32,955 nucleotides of DNA, from positions 1-32,955 of the forward strand of contig JAAUUT010000065.1 of NCBI GenBank assembly GCA_012031035.1. Direction: 5' to 3'. The notes under the pieces are model-generated. The model saw only the letters and a program-made list of their open reading frames with translations. It had not been told where the DNA came from and did not search any database. The first letter of the stretch is position 1, and each line of letters begins with the position of its first letter. Shown here piece after piece: positions 32,840 to 32,955 of the stretch. The position numbers were made by a program, and so were the translations under genes. This DNA comes from Candidatus Altimarinota bacterium (GTDB lineage: Bacteria > Cyanobacteriota > Cyanobacteriia > Cyanobacteriales > Microcystaceae).

Positions 32840-32955
32840 CTAAAGTCCTGAGAGAGATAAAGCTTGCAGAATATCACCCCATCCCACCAGAGATTGAATA
32901 ACCTCTTGTTTTAAAGAGTTGAGAATTCTAGCGACTCTAGACCGAAGCTCCTCTA
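32840..32955 (-). CDS. C-terminal end of a gene running off the right edge
   Basis: The minus-strand frame is open from the edge through 38 codons to TAG at 32842-32840. It reads LEELRSRVARILNSLKQEVI, then QSLVGWGDILQALSLSGL. It is amphipathic and helical and looks like a real C-terminus. I do not recognise the family. Confidence 0.5.
   Translation of the reverse strand, partial: EELRSRVARILNSLKQEVIQSLVGWGDILQALSLSGL

Overview
The window is cyanobacterial chromosomal DNA. More than twenty copies of the HIP1 octamer GCGATCGC are scattered through it. The genes include a cyanobacterial single-RRM RNA-binding protein, DUF3370 and DUF1517 proteins, a fibrillin-like protein and a Ycf29/Rre1-type response regulator. 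Heptamer and G-rich/C-rich tandem repeats fill many of the gaps, a style common in filamentous and colonial cyanobacteria. I cannot name the species; a Pleurocapsales/Chroococcales-type organism is a guess.

Layout. 1-1500 (minus): RND-type metal efflux adaptor with a plausible two-component direct-repeat operator. 1675-4051 (plus): bioB and bioY overlapping, then lspA. 4058-4742: PII-like gene, a broken second PII-like copy and a methyltransferase tail, which together look like a rearrangement scar. 4743-6353: acyltransferase, initiator tRNA and an RNA-binding protein gene whose ribosome binding site lies in a hairpin. 6493-12820 (plus): DUF3370, an orphan oligopeptide-type ABC permease, glycogen phosphorylase and a histidine phosphatase. 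12981-17313 (minus): a STAND/NACHT-HEAT protein and a DUF1517 protein. 17401-21066: small cysteine-rich protein, ACT-domain malic enzyme, fibrillin-like protein, AAA-less M41-type protease and GNAT. 21127-23937 (minus): GT2 glycosyltransferase and a large membrane protein. 24114-26635 (minus): fumarylacetoacetase, response regulator and DUF1232 protein. 26939-32747 (plus): dnaG, a coiled-coil membrane protein, a nonsense-interrupted gene on the minus strand, and ftsH. A partial minus-strand gene runs off the right edge.

The most striking feature is the number of broken frames. glgP, the NACHT-HEAT gene, the malic enzyme gene and the fumarylacetoacetase gene each need a 1-2 base correction to restore a normal protein. 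A PII-like domain copy needs one extra A in a run of seven, and one small gene has an in-frame TGA. Several of these are core metabolic genes, so base-level errors in the assembly are the simplest explanation; real decay is the alternative. In the NACHT-HEAT gene the loss is visible without any alignment: HIP1-type sites recur every 102 bp through the HEAT repeats, except for one interval of 101 bp exactly where the frame breaks.

I see no clearly undescribed multi-gene system. The best leads are the tandem PII-like locus, the NACHT-HEAT/DUF1517 pair, the RNA hairpin in front of the RRM gene, and the nearly identical heptamer arrays just before the start codons of dnaG and the fumarylacetoacetase gene.
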